Shown here: one piece after another, positions 34,115 to 42,435 of the stretch | Position numbering within the stretch: the stretch's first letter is position 1 | Layout: every line of letters begins with the position of its first letter | NCBI RefSeq assembly: GCF_030123325.1 | Contig: NZ_CP126106.1 | Span: forward strand, 4,120,001 to 4,184,000 | Source: Peribacillus simplex | Lineage (GTDB): Bacteria > Bacillota > Bacilli > Bacillales > DSM-1321 | Length of the DNA: 64,000 nucleotides | Reading direction: 5' to 3' | The notes under the pieces: model-generated | Database searches by the model: none | What the model was told of the DNA's origin: nothing | Seen by the model: only the letters and a program-made list of their open reading frames with translations | Translations under genes and position numbers: made by a program

Positions 34115-34612
34115 TCGTGAGTTTGTGCGATTTACTCGTCAGTTTACGCCTTTTACTCGTAAATTTACGTTTTATCATGAGTTTACCGTTTACTCGTCAG
34201 TTTACGCCTTTTACTCGTCAGTTTACGCCTTTTACTCGTCAGTTTACGCCGTTTACTCGTAAGTTCACGTCATTTACTCGTAAATTTACGTTTTACTCGT
34301 GAGTTTACGTTATTTACTCGTAAATTTACGTTTTACTCGTAAGTTCACGTCATTTACTCGTAAATTTACGTTTTACTCGTGAGTTTACGCCGTTTACTCG
34401 TGAGTTTGCTCCATTTACTCGTGAGTTTACACCGTTTACTCGTGAGATTAAGCCATTTACTCGTAAATTTACGTTTTTCTCGTGAGTTCACGCCGTTTAC
34501 TCGTGAGTTTACACCGTTTACTCGTGAGATTAAGCCATTTACTCGTGAGTTTACGCCATTTACTCGTAAATTTACGTTTTACTTGTGAGTTTACGCCGTT
34601 TACTCGTAAAAT
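34113..34612. repeat. Tandem array of about 24-25 imperfect 21-bp units
   Basis: Units of mostly 21 bases (some 19) follow the pattern CTCGTgAGTTTACGCCnTTTA. Variants are TCAGTTTACG, AAGTTCACGTCAT, AAATTTACGTT (19-base units) and GAGATTAAGCCAT. The 12-mer CGTAAATTTACG is a perfect palindrome and occurs six times. Pairs and groups of units recur in the same order (for example the unit pair AAGTTCACGTCAT + AAATTTACG around 34258-34300 and again around 34338-34375), which points to segmental duplication. It fills the space between the rnhC and pheT terminators. No spacers are present, so it is not CRISPR. Translations in either strand are low-complexity and I do not call them genes. Confidence 0.95.
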
Positions 34613-34613
34613 C

Positions 34614-34656
34614 CAAAAAAGACAGCTCCTCATGATTCAGGGAGCTGTCTTTTTGG
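34614..34656 (-). terminator. Terminator of pheST
   Basis: A stem GACAGCTCC/GGAGCTGTC with flanking A and T runs. It faces the repeat array and can work in both directions. Confidence 0.9.
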
Positions 34657-34658
34657 TT

Positions 34659-37073
34659 TTATCCTCTTAGTTCTGCGCCAGCTTTTTCTTTAACGGCTTC
34701 AAGAACTTTATCATGTGCTTTTGTAATGTCCTCGTCCGTTAGAGTTCGTTCCGGGTCGAAGTATTTCAGTGAGTAGGCGATGGATTTCTTGCCTTCCTCC
34801 ATTCTTTCACCTTCGTATAAGTCGAAGATGCTTACTTCTTTCAGCAGTTTGCCACCGGCTTCTTCAATAATATCCTGAATGTCCCCGGCTTTCGTAGCTT
34901 GATCCACAACTAGCGCGATATCGCGTGTGGTTGATGGATAGCGCGGAATGGTTTGGTAAGCAATCGGCGCGACTTCGGCTTCGGCCAATGCTTTTAAGGA
35001 GAGTTCGAAAATGTATGTTTCTTTAATATCCAAGTCTTTCTGGACAGTTGGGTGCACTTGGCCGATAAAGCCAATTACTTTACCATTCAATAGTACTTCC
35101 GCTGTCCGTCCTGGATGCATGTCGTTGATTTCCGCTTGGCGATAACTGATTTGATCAGCTAATCCAAGTGTGTCGAACAATGCTTCGATCACGCCCTTGG
35201 CTACAAAGAAATCGACTGGTTTCTTTTCACCTTGCCATAGATGTGACTCCCATAGGCCGGTGATTGCTCCAGCAATATGTTCTTTTTCTTCAGGAAGTTC
35301 TTGTTCGTCACGCTTAAAGAATACCGAACCGATTTCATACAGTGCCAGTGAATCAATTTGGCGGGCGTTGTTATATTTCACGACTTCCAGCAATTGAGGC
35401 ACGATGCTTAAACGCAGCTGGCTTCTTTCTTCACTCATTGGCATAGCTAATCGAATGGATTCTCTTGCTTCCAATGCGAATTGGGACGCTTTTTCCTGGC
35501 TTGTCAGTGAATAGGTCACCGCTTGATAAAGGCCTGCGCCTTCAAGTGTACGGCGTGCTTTCCGCCGTTTAATTTGATAGTCAGTCAATTGGCCTGGGGT
35601 AGCAGAACCAATTGGCAGTGTAGCGGGAATGTTATCGTATCCATATAAACGTGCAGCCTCTTCGACTAAATCAGCTTCAATCGTAATATCACCACGGCGC
35701 GTCGGGACTGTGATTGTGAATGTTTCATTGTCAAGTTCAACGCTAAATTGCAGACGTTTGAAGATCGATTCCACAACTGATACAGTCATGCTTGTTCCAA
35801 GAAGTGTGTTGATTTTTTCAAGAGTGATGCTAATGACCGCAGGTTCCATTGTCAATTCGTCAACTTCTGCTGCTCCTTGTAGGACTGTTCCGCCTGCATA
35901 TTGTGCAATCAATTGTGCAGCACGTTCTCCAGCTTCACGTACACGGGCCGGGTCGACACCTTTTTCAAAGCGGGCACTAGCTTCACTGCGTAATCCATGG
36001 TCCTTTGAAGCTTTACGAACTACTGTACCTGCAAAATATGCACTTTCAATAATGATGTTCGTCGTATCATTTTTCACTTCGGAATCCGCTCCGCCCATCA
36101 CACCAGCTATCGCTACAGGCTCGCTGCCATTTGTGATCACTAAATGGTCAGGTGTCAAAGTGCGTTCCGCTTCATCCAATGTTACGATTTTTTCAGCATC
36201 CTTCGCTCTGCGGATGACGATTTCCTTTGAACCAAAGCGGTCATAATCAAAGGCATGGAGCGGTTGGCCGTATTCAAGTAAAATGTAGTTCGTGATATCC
36301 ACCACATTATTATGAGGTCGGATACCTGCAGACATCAACCTAGTCTGCATCCAAAGCGGTGAAGGTCCAATCTTAACATCCTTGATGATTTTAGCAATGT
36401 ATATCGGGTTATCCTCTTTCGCTTCAACTTTGACACTGATATAATCAGTTGCTTTTTCAGCTGCCTCTTCTTTCTCGACAACCGGCCATTTCACTTCCCG
36501 GCCTAGAATGGCTCCCACTTCGTATGCAACACCAAGCATGCTCAATGCGTCGGAACGGTTTGGGGTCAGCCCAAGTTCAAGCACTTCATCACTTAAACCA
36601 AGTTCCTCCAATGCATCTTTCCCTACTTCCACATCATTAGGGAAGACGAAGATACCTGTAGCATAATCCTTTGAAACGAGCTTGGATTCGAAGCCCAATT
36701 CCTGAAGCGAGCAAATCATTCCGTGCGATTCCTCTCCGCGAAGTTTCGCCTTCTTGATTTTGAAATTACCTGGAAGGACTGCGCCAACAGTAGCGACTGC
36801 GACTTTTTGGCCTTTATCGACATTCGGTGCTCCACAGATGATCTGAACGGGATTTTCGGCCCCGATATCGACTTGGCATTTATTCAATTTATCCGCATTT
36901 GGATGCTGTTCACGTTCAATGACATGCCCGATGACGACCCCTTTTAGCCCTTCACTTTTCTTTTCCACCCCTTCAACCTCAATGCCGCTTTTCGTGATTT
37001 TGTCAGCTAGCTCCGTCGCATTGATGCCTGAAAGGTCAACATAATCTTGTAACCATTTATATGACACAAACAT
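34659..37073 (-). CDS. pheT: Phenylalanyl-tRNA synthetase beta subunit
   Basis: An 804-residue subunit of the alpha2beta2 class II enzyme charging tRNA-Phe. The N-terminal OB-fold tRNA-binding domain (about 39-155), B3/B4 editing domain (about 210-385), B5 domain (about 408-480), catalytic-like core and C-terminal FDX-ACB domain (about 710-803, RYPSTTRDIALVVD at its start) are all in order. The ATG has AAGGAGG upstream. It is 28 bases after pheS and shares the Phe T-box leader. Confidence 0.97.
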   Translation of the reverse strand: MFVSYKWLQDYVDLSGINATELADKITKSGIEVEGVEKKSEGLKGVVIGHVIEREQHPNADKLNKCQVDIGAENPVQIICGAPNVDKGQKVAVATVGAVLPGNFKIKKAKLRGEESHGMICSLQELGFESKLVSKDYATGIFVFPNDVEVGKDALEELGLSDEVLELGLTPNRSDALSMLGVAYEVGAILGREVKWPVVEKEEAAEKATDYISVKVEAKEDNPIYIAKIIKDVKIGPSPLWMQTRLMSAGIRPHNNVVDITNYILLEYGQPLHAFDYDRFGSKEIVIRRAKDAEKIVTLDEAERTLTPDHLVITNGSEPVAIAGVMGGADSEVKNDTTNIIIESAYFAGTVVRKASKDHGLRSEASARFEKGVDPARVREAGERAAQLIAQYAGGTVLQGAAEVDELTMEPAVISITLEKINTLLGTSMTVSVVESIFKRLQFSVELDNETFTITVPTRRGDITIEADLVEEAARLYGYDNIPATLPIGSATPGQLTDYQIKRRKARRTLEGAGLYQAVTYSLTSQEKASQFALEARESIRLAMPMSEERSQLRLSIVPQLLEVVKYNNARQIDSLALYEIGSVFFKRDEQELPEEKEHIAGAITGLWESHLWQGEKKPVDFFVAKGVIEALFDTLGLADQISYRQAEINDMHPGRTAEVLLNGKVIGFIGQVHPTVQKDLDIKETYIFELSLKALAEAEVAPIAYQTIPRYPSTTRDIALVVDQATKAGDIQDIIEEAGGKLLKEVSIFDLYEGERMEEGKKSIAYSLKYFDPERTLTDEDITKAHDKVLEAVKEKAGAELRG

Positions 37074-37101
37074 GGTAGGTCCTCCTTTTTAAAATAAAAA
37101 T

Positions 37102-38142
37102 TTATGCTTCGTGATGGTTGAATTGTTTTAAGAATCGAACATCATTCGTATAGAAATGACGGATATCATCCACACCGTACTTCAACATGGCAATCCGTTC
37201 CACGCCGATTCCAAATGCGAATCCAGAGTATTTCTTGGAATCGAAGCCAGCCATTTCAAGGACGTTCGGATGAACGATCCCGCCGCCAAGCACTTCGATC
37301 CAGCCTGTTTGTTTACATACGCTGCAGCCATTACCACCACAGATTTTACAAGAAATGTCCACTTCGACGGAAGGCTCCGTAAATGGGAAGAAACTTGGAC
37401 GAAGACGGATTTCACGGTCTTGCCCGAAAACTTTTTTCGCAAATACGTCCAGCGTTCCTTTCAAGTCGCTCATGCTGATGTTCTCATCGATGACCAAGCC
37501 CTCAATTTGCTGGAATTGATGGGAGTGTGTCGCATCATCGTTATCACGGCGATATACTTTTCCTGGGCAAATGATTTTAACAGGACCTTGACCTTTATGT
37601 TTTTCCATCGTTCTGGCTTGAACAGGTGAGGTGTGCGTACGCATCAGGATTTCATCCGTTATATAAAAGGAATCCTGCATATCACGTGCCGGATGGCTTT
37701 TTGGCAAGTTAAGCGCCTCGAAGTTGTAGTAGTCGCTTTCAACTTCAGGACCTTCCGCAACGGTATAACCCATACCGATGAATAAGTCTTCGATTTCTTC
37801 CACGACACGTGTTAATGGGTGTAGATTCCCCTTGTTAACCGGACGTCCAGGAAGTGTGACGTCAATCGTTTCAGTTGCTAGCTTTGCATTGACTGCCGCA
37901 GTTTCAAGTGCTTTTTGTTTTTCCTCGATCTTTGTTGCTATCGCTTCCCGTACATCATTGGCCAGTGCCCCGATTTTCGGGCGTTCTTCGGCAGATAATT
38001 TGCCCATGCCGCGCAATACCTCAGTGATTGGCCCTTTTTTTCCTAAATAAGCAACTCGGACTTCATTCAGTTCTTTTAATTCGGAAGCGGCGGCAACTTT
38101 TTGCAACGCTTCTTCCTGCAGTTCTAGTAAACGTTCCTGCAT
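37102..38142 (-). CDS. pheS: Phenylalanyl-tRNA synthetase alpha subunit
   Basis: A 346-residue catalytic subunit. The N-terminal coiled coil (about 1-80) precedes the class II motifs: MGYTVAEGPEVESDYYNFEALN, ARDMQDSFYI, RTHTSPVQARTM (motif 2 region), HSHQFQQIEG and FGIGVERIAMLKYG (motif 3). Cys pairs CKICGGNGCSVC are as in Bacillus PheS. I take the second of two adjacent ATG codons (38142): AGGAGG is eight bases upstream and the N-terminus aligns with B. subtilis. Expression is governed by the T-box upstream. Confidence 0.97.
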   Translation of the reverse strand: MQERLLELQEEALQKVAAASELKELNEVRVAYLGKKGPITEVLRGMGKLSAEERPKIGALANDVREAIATKIEEKQKALETAAVNAKLATETIDVTLPGRPVNKGNLHPLTRVVEEIEDLFIGMGYTVAEGPEVESDYYNFEALNLPKSHPARDMQDSFYITDEILMRTHTSPVQARTMEKHKGQGPVKIICPGKVYRRDNDDATHSHQFQQIEGLVIDENISMSDLKGTLDVFAKKVFGQDREIRLRPSFFPFTEPSVEVDISCKICGGNGCSVCKQTGWIEVLGGGIVHPNVLEMAGFDSKKYSGFAFGIGVERIAMLKYGVDDIRHFYTNDVRFLKQFNHHEA

Positions 38143-38182
38143 CATGTCTTCCTCCTTTATTTTCCTTTTGTAAAAATGAACA

Positions 38183-38435
38183 CAAAAAAACCCCAATCCC
38201 TAAAGGGACGAGGTTTATGTATCGCGGTACCACCCTTATTAGTGCACGAAAAAAAACTTCAGCACTCACTTCATTAAAAATAACGGCTCTTCACCGGAAC
38301 ATTTTTCGGACATCCTGTCTTCCCAATGCCAACTCGAAAGGTGAATTCCCTTAAGCAGTGCCATAAAAATGCTTTCAGTCAAGGCATCTTTTCCCTGGAT
38401 ATGGTTAACTTAAGCTACTACTCTTTGTCATCGTT
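38183..38435 (-). ncRNA. Phe-specific T-box leader with terminator
   Basis: The minus strand carries the T-box sequence AAGGGTGGTACCGCG (about 38222-38236) and, further upstream, the specifier region GGGAATTCACC with codon TTC (Phe). A terminator hairpin AACCTCGTCCC/GGGATTGGGGTT with TTTTTTT lies at 38188-38215. Uncharged tRNA-Phe should prevent termination and switch pheST on. The leader fills the gap before the rRNA methyltransferase gene. Confidence 0.94.
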
Positions 38436-38484
38436 GTTTTCATTATAAAATTCTGTTTTATTATATTATAATTCTTCCGCCGTT

Positions 38485-39243
38485 TCAAATCGATTTTCGT
38501 AAATAGTACATTAATATCCCGGCAGCGATCCCTACATTCAATGATTCGCTTTTTCCGTAGATGGGAATATAAAGGTTTTTAGTCGTTTTATCCAGTAATT
38601 CCTTCGATACTCCTTGGCCTTCATTACCGACCAGCAGGGCAAACCGGGAAGACTTTTCCACTTCTTCAAATGGCGATGCGCCTTCTAATGCCGTGCCATA
38701 TACCGGTGTGCCGCTTTCCTTCAGCTCATCGATGATTTCGAAAAGGTTCCCTTTAATGACTGGCATATGAAAGAGGCTCCCTTGCGTCGAACGGACCACT
38801 TTGGGATTATACAAGTCAGCACACCCTTCACCGAGTATGACCGCATCGATTCCAGCTGCATCCGCTGTCCTGATCATCGTTCCAATATTCCCCGGATCTT
38901 GTACGGCATCGATCAACAATAGTTTATCCGGATTGATGGACGCCATGCTCGTTGATTTCTGTTCGCAAACCGCAGCAATTCCCTGCGGGGCTTCGGTATC
39001 ACAAATCGCCTTCATAATATCATGTTTCACATAAATGAGCTCTGTGCCTTCCACCTTAAAATGGGCAGGCATTTCAGTTTCTTCATTGATGATCACTTCC
39101 AAGACGATTTCTTCTTTTAAGGCTTCTTCAACTAGGTGAAAACCCTCGACTAAATATTTACCGGTTTTATCTCGTTCTTTTTTCGTCAAAAGTTTTTTCC
39201 ATTGCTTAACTTGCGGGTTTTTTACGGATTCGATATATTTCAA
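38485..39243 (-). CDS. ysgA: SpoU/TrmH-family rRNA 2'-O-methyltransferase (YsgA-like)
   Basis: A 252-residue SPOUT methyltransferase with an N-terminal substrate-binding domain (about 1-100) and the knotted C-terminal domain. The three SPOUT motifs are LLIDAVQDPGNIGTMIRTADA (in part), FALLVGNEGQGVS and IPIYGKSESLNVGIAAGILMY (in part). The target nucleotide in rRNA is not established. The start is a TTG at 39243 with AAAGGAG nine bases upstream, aligning with B. subtilis YsgA; the longer frame has no support. It is divergent from sspI. Confidence 0.93.
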   Translation of the reverse strand: MKYIESVKNPQVKQWKKLLTKKERDKTGKYLVEGFHLVEEALKEEIVLEVIINEETEMPAHFKVEGTELIYVKHDIMKAICDTEAPQGIAAVCEQKSTSMASINPDKLLLIDAVQDPGNIGTMIRTADAAGIDAVILGEGCADLYNPKVVRSTQGSLFHMPVIKGNLFEIIDELKESGTPVYGTALEGASPFEEVEKSSRFALLVGNEGQGVSKELLDKTTKNLYIPIYGKSESLNVGIAAGILMYYLRKSI

Positions 39244-39365
39244 GGGTAAACGCTCCTTTAACTTCACACTGATTTTCCTATTATAACGCAATTCACATAC
39301 ATATTGCATGCGAGTTTGTGAAATGCTATTAATGTGAGTCATTATGTGTTAGAGGAGGAATAATT

Positions 39366-39575
39366 ATGAATTTAAACTTACGTAATGCGATCATCCAGAA
39401 TGTATCTGGAAATTCGCAAGAGCAGCTGGAAGACACGATTGTCGATGCCATACAAAATGGCGAGGAAAAAATGCTTCCTGGATTGGGAGTATTATTCGAG
39501 GTCATCTGGCAAAATTCATCTGAGCAGGAAAAACAGGAAATGATCACTGCCCTAGAATCAGGATTAAAAAAATAA
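39366..39575 (+). CDS. sspI: Small acid-soluble spore protein I
   Basis: A 69-residue minor SASP, very similar to B. subtilis SspI: starts MNLNLRNAIIQNVSGNS and has EKMLPGLGVLFEVIW in the middle. Minor SASPs are made in the forespore; their DNA-binding ability is uncertain compared with alpha/beta types. AGGAGG lies seven bases before the ATG. A GCATG element about 60 bases upstream with CTATTA 15 bases later could be a sigma-G promoter, but the match is loose. Confidence 0.95.
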   Translation: MNLNLRNAIIQNVSGNSQEQLEDTIVDAIQNGEEKMLPGLGVLFEVIWQNSSEQEKQEMITALESGLKK

Positions 39576-39603
39576 CAGCCTTCAGAGGCTGTTATTTTTT
39601 TGA
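39566..39603. terminator. Bidirectional terminator of sspI and the YflT-like gene
   Basis: AAATAACAGCC/GGCTGTTATTT with a six-base loop, A and T runs on both sides. It serves sspI on the plus strand and overlaps the 3' end of the convergent gene. Confidence 0.85.
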
Positions 39604-39975
39604 TTTCGCTTCGCAAGCCTTCAGTTCTTCGATGGAGACTTCTTCCTCAAGCAGCAAGATGAATTTTTTTGCACTCACTTCTTCAAGCATCGCTTTTGTC
39701 TCATCATAAGAGTAGCCGTATTTCGTGAAAAAGCTGCGTAAATCTCCAGATCCTTCATCTGTGAAGTAGTGGAAGATTCTTAGAAAAAGAGTGTCCTCCT
39801 TATCCTGATTGGCGATGATCAGGATATCCGTATGTTCATTTCCAAGCTGCACATCATTTTTTATATTAGCTGCTACTGTCATTTGGGTGCCAGATACGCC
39901 TTTAGCTTTTAAGTCTTGAATTGCAGCAAGTAGTTCCGGAATAGAGTCAAAAACACCATATACGTTTTTTTCCAT
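39592..39975 (-). CDS. YflT-domain general stress protein, paralog 1
   Basis: A 127-residue protein consisting of one YflT (heat-induced stress protein, GSP17M) domain. It shares with its two upstream neighbours the start pattern VYGVFDSIPELLAAIQDLKAKGV and the end pattern AKKFILLLEEE (VENGKVLVLVEEG in ysnF). The biochemical role is unknown. A sigma-B-like promoter lies 52-77 bases upstream. The ATG has AAGGAGGGGGG. It is the shortest and most basic-tailed of the three paralogs (ends KACEAKSKK). Confidence 0.85.
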   Translation of the reverse strand: MEKNVYGVFDSIPELLAAIQDLKAKGVSGTQMTVAANIKNDVQLGNEHTDILIIANQDKEDTLFLRIFHYFTDEGSGDLRSFFTKYGYSYDETKAMLEEVSAKKFILLLEEEVSIEELKACEAKSKK

Positions 39976-40026
39976 GTTTCTCCCCCCTCCTTGTTACTCT
40001 ACTTAAAATAAAATACCTTTGTCATT

Positions 40027-40051
40027 ATACCTTGCAGCTTTAACAATAAAC
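40027..40051 (-). promoter_or_regulatory. Sigma-B-like promoter of YflT paralog 1
   Basis: On the minus strand GTTTAT (40051-40046), a 13-base spacer, then AGGTAT (40032-40027). Ten of 12 positions agree with GTTTAA/GGGTAT. Confidence 0.65.
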
Positions 40052-40147
40052 AAGCAAATAGTCCATTGAGAATTCCTGGCTAACCCTTTGCCTAAAGGTT
40101 TTTTTAATAGGCTGTTTTCGCATACTTTGTTGCTATTTACCAAGTAA

Positions 40148-40243
40148 AGCGGTGTGGTTGATTTCCCCTCCAGATGCTCGCTTTCCGCGGGGCGGGCGGT
40201 GAGCCTCCCGCAGGAGTCTCGCACTTGCGCTCCAATCAAGCTT
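40148..40243. repeat. Interspersed GC-rich repeat element
   Basis: A GC-rich block in an AT-rich region, with GCTCGCTTTCCGCGGGGCGG, then TGAGCCTCCCGCAGGAGTCT and GATTTCCCCTCCAGATG. From memory, this matches a repeat found scattered between genes in many Bacillaceae. It encodes nothing. A related fragment with CCCCGCGGAAAGCAACGTCC lies at about 40363-40400 in the opposite sense of the CCGCGGGG core, so the locus may hold a split or rearranged copy. Confidence 0.7.
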
Positions 40244-40404
40244 AAATAGTTTAGTTTTAAAAAACAACACTCTTTACGAAAAGAGCCTTTTAAAATAACA
40301 GCCAGGTTCGGTTTGCAGATAAAAAGGGTTGGAAAATATATCCTTCTTATGATTTCCATCAAAAGGAGACCCCGCGGAAAGCAACGTCCAAATTTCACAA
40401 GCAT

Positions 40405-40452
40405 AAAGAAACTGCAGACAAACTCGATTTTCATCTAGTTTGTCTGCAGTCT
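40405..40452 (-). terminator. Terminator of YflT paralog 2
   Basis: A long perfect stem ACTGCAGACAAACT/AGTTTGTCTGCAGT with a 12-base loop, then TTTCTTT on the minus strand, 33 bases after the stop codon. Confidence 0.75.
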
Positions 40453-40484
40453 GAACAGCCTTGTGCAGGCTATGATTTTGCGTA

Positions 40485-41297
40485 TTACAGATTGTCGGTA
40501 TTGATTCGATTTTTGATGTATTCATCCTGCAAGCCTTCCTCTTGCTGTCCGCTGGCATTCGGGCTCACACTCCGATCCAGTGAGCCTTGAGTATCCCGGG
40601 CTTTGTCAGTATCGGCAGAAAACGGGTCTGCATGAGGGTCGCTTGCAAGTGTTCCTTCATGGTCCCCTGGTTTTTTCTTCTTGAATTTTTCTGTGGAGTT
40701 CCCCCAGATTTCCCTTTCTTCAGTTCGCTTTGTATCCAGCTCTTCATTTTCAAAGATGTTCACAGAATTCCCATGAAGTTCTTCGCTTCTTCCTGGCTGT
40801 GCTTCCACTTCCCCTGTTTGATAGGCATTTGCTGTTGTTTCAGGAAAAAGGTTCGGATCCGGATTGTTCACCACCCCTGTTTTAAGCGGATTCTCTACTG
40901 GATCGTCCGGATCCTCGCTGCGATTGGCAGGTAAGCTCTCCCGTGTTGATACGGTTTCCGATTCATCTAAAAGAATCAGGAATTTTCCAGCCTCCACTTC
41001 ATTTATATAAGCGGTGGCTTCACTATCGGCAAGCCCTAACTCACCTAGTTGGTTCCTTATATCTTCAGAACCCTCATTCAGGAAAAAGTGTTTCATCTTA
41101 TCAATGAAGGAATCCTCGTTAGAGTTAGTAACGACGTCGACATCCGGATCACGCTTTTGATTGACGAAATCCAAATCTTCTTTCTTATCAGCCATTACCG
41201 TTATTTCCCCTTCATGGACCCCCTTTTCTTTGAGGGATTGAATAGCCTGGATTATTTCTCTTTCCGTATTAAAAACACCATATAATGTTTTGCCCAT
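40485..41297 (-). CDS. YflT-domain stress protein with acidic tail, paralog 2
   Basis: A 270-residue protein. The N-terminal YflT domain spans about 1-112 (LYGVFNTEREIIQAIQSLKEKGV at the start, EAGKFLILLDESE at the end). The rest is a long, acidic, Asn/Asp/Glu/Pro-rich tail of low complexity, probably disordered, without membrane segments. The tail contains the near-repeat HGNSVNIFENEELD and WGNSTEKFKKKK. The function is unknown. A perfect sigma-B -10 and -35 lie 48-72 bases upstream. Confidence 0.85.
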   Translation of the reverse strand: MGKTLYGVFNTEREIIQAIQSLKEKGVHEGEITVMADKKEDLDFVNQKRDPDVDVVTNSNEDSFIDKMKHFFLNEGSEDIRNQLGELGLADSEATAYINEVEAGKFLILLDESETVSTRESLPANRSEDPDDPVENPLKTGVVNNPDPNLFPETTANAYQTGEVEAQPGRSEELHGNSVNIFENEELDTKRTEEREIWGNSTEKFKKKKPGDHEGTLASDPHADPFSADTDKARDTQGSLDRSVSPNASGQQEEGLQDEYIKNRINTDNL

Positions 41298-41344
41298 CCA
41301 TCTTCCTCCTCCTCTTATTCCGATATTTCTTCTTATGTGTATTT

Positions 41345-41369
41345 ATACCCTGATGGGCGCCAATTAAAC
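41345..41369 (-). promoter_or_regulatory. Sigma-B promoter of YflT paralog 2
   Basis: GTTTAA (41369-41364), a 13-base spacer, then GGGTAT (41350-41345) on the minus strand. It is a perfect match to the sigma-B consensus. Confidence 0.85.
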
Positions 41370-41410
41370 AAAATGGTTTGCCTTTCCTAGAGTCTTTAAA
41401 ACCCAAAAGA

Positions 41411-41438
41411 AGCCTGCAGTTTTAATAACTGCAGGCTA
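41411..41438 (-). terminator. Terminator of ysnF
   Basis: A stem AGCCTGCAGTT/AACTGCAGGCT just after the ysnF stop. The minus strand continues TCTTTTGGGTTTT, a weak T-rich tail. Confidence 0.7.
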
Positions 41439-41450
41439 TTTCCTTCACCC

Positions 41451-42380
41451 TTAGAAGCGGTCAGTTCTACGTTCAGCTGCCTTTTTCTCATTTACGATCG
41501 ATTCATCTGTACTATCAAGGTGGATATCTTCCTTTTTAAGAGTATCCTGAACTTGTTCCGTTTCTTGTACAGCATGCTTCTTGATGACAATTTCGTCTGT
41601 GACGACCGGTTTTTTTGAAACTTCCAATTTTTCTTCAACTACGGGGATCCGTAATGTTTCCCCATCTTCAATGCTTCCAGCCTCCAGATCCGATTCACGT
41701 CCGGAAACTGATCTATGCTCGACTGTCACTTCTTCGTGTTCAACAGGGACATTAATCGTTTTATGCTGTTCATTGACTTCTTTGTTAATGACGACTTCTC
41801 CTGTCTGAACTCTTTCTTTGTCAATGTTCAACTGTTCTTCACGAAGTTTAAGCGTCCTTTCATCTTCTGGCAATTCACGGCCTTGTCCGTTGACTCCATA
41901 AACATCTTCCTTATTTAATGCATCGGTTTTTTCAGTGCCATTATATAGATGGTTAGTGGAATTTGTATCAAGCCGTGTAGCGGCAGCATCCATATTCCCG
42001 GTCGTGAATTTATCTCTTGCCGTACCAAGATGGCCTTCACCTTCTTCTACCAGAACCAGGACTTTTCCATTTTCTACATCAAAGACATGTTCAGCCGCTT
42101 CACTGTTCGAAAGGCCTGCATTCGCCAATCTTGTTGAAAGGTCTGCCGTATCATCCGGCATGAAGAAACGTGCCACCTTGTCCATAAAAGATTCGTCATT
42201 AGGAACATTCGTCATTGTATGAACATCCGTTTCACGTTGGGTATTCGTGAAATCCAATGTTTCTTCCTTGTCTGCGACGACCGTGATATCGTCCCCTTCA
42301 AACCCCTTTGCCTTAAGTGCATTTATTGCCTGGATCACTTCTGCATTTGATTCATATACTCCATATACTGTTTTATTCAT
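41451..42380 (-). CDS. ysnF: YsnF-like stress protein, YflT plus DUF2382 (paralog 3)
   Basis: A 309-residue protein with the N-terminal YflT domain (about 1-112, NKTVYGVYESNAEVIQAINA) and a C-terminal DUF2382 domain (about 155-275): LKLREEQLNIDKERVQTGEV, then VNVPVEHEEVTVEHR-type NVPVEHEEVTVEHRSVSG and LRIPVVEEKLEVSKKPVVTDE. It matches the layout of B. subtilis YsnF, a sigma-B general stress protein of unknown activity. The DUF2382 part is built of short repeating beta-like strands. A sigma-B promoter lies 56-80 bases upstream. Confidence 0.92.
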   Translation of the reverse strand: MNKTVYGVYESNAEVIQAINALKAKGFEGDDITVVADKEETLDFTNTQRETDVHTMTNVPNDESFMDKVARFFMPDDTADLSTRLANAGLSNSEAAEHVFDVENGKVLVLVEEGEGHLGTARDKFTTGNMDAAATRLDTNSTNHLYNGTEKTDALNKEDVYGVNGQGRELPEDERTLKLREEQLNIDKERVQTGEVVINKEVNEQHKTINVPVEHEEVTVEHRSVSGRESDLEAGSIEDGETLRIPVVEEKLEVSKKPVVTDEIVIKKHAVQETEQVQDTLKKEDIHLDSTDESIVNEKKAAERRTDRF

Positions 42381-42435
42381 TTTACATTCCTCCTTAGGTT
42401 TTGTTGTTTCGTTTAGTGGATGCTATGTATAAACT

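Larger units (their letters stand above)
39976..40484. other. Gene-free region with two repeat-like blocks
   Basis: Holds a sigma-B-like promoter (40027-40051), a GC-rich Bacillaceae-type interspersed repeat (40148-40243), a second related fragment (40363-40400) and a terminator (40405-40452). Minus ORFs of 143 and 94 codons across it lack ribosome binding sites and domain likeness, and I do not call them. Confidence 0.7.

Noticed and set aside
34113..34612. A CRISPR array
   Set aside because: The units are directly adjacent without unique spacers, vary from 19 to 21 bases, and no cas gene is near.
33979..34670. Plus-strand ORFs across the repeat array (107, 69 and 62 codons)
   Set aside because: They only translate the tandem units into FTREFTPF- or LLVSL-like low complexity, have no ribosome binding sites, and different frames all stay open because the unit length is a multiple of three.
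35629..36246. 205-codon plus ORF opposite pheT
   Set aside because: Antisense shadow of pheT; Ser/Thr-rich composition typical for the reverse of such genes.
40003..40558. Minus ORFs of 143 and 94 codons in the repeat-bearing intergenic region
   Set aside because: They cross the GC-rich repeat, the sigma-B promoter and a terminator, and lack ribosome binding sites.
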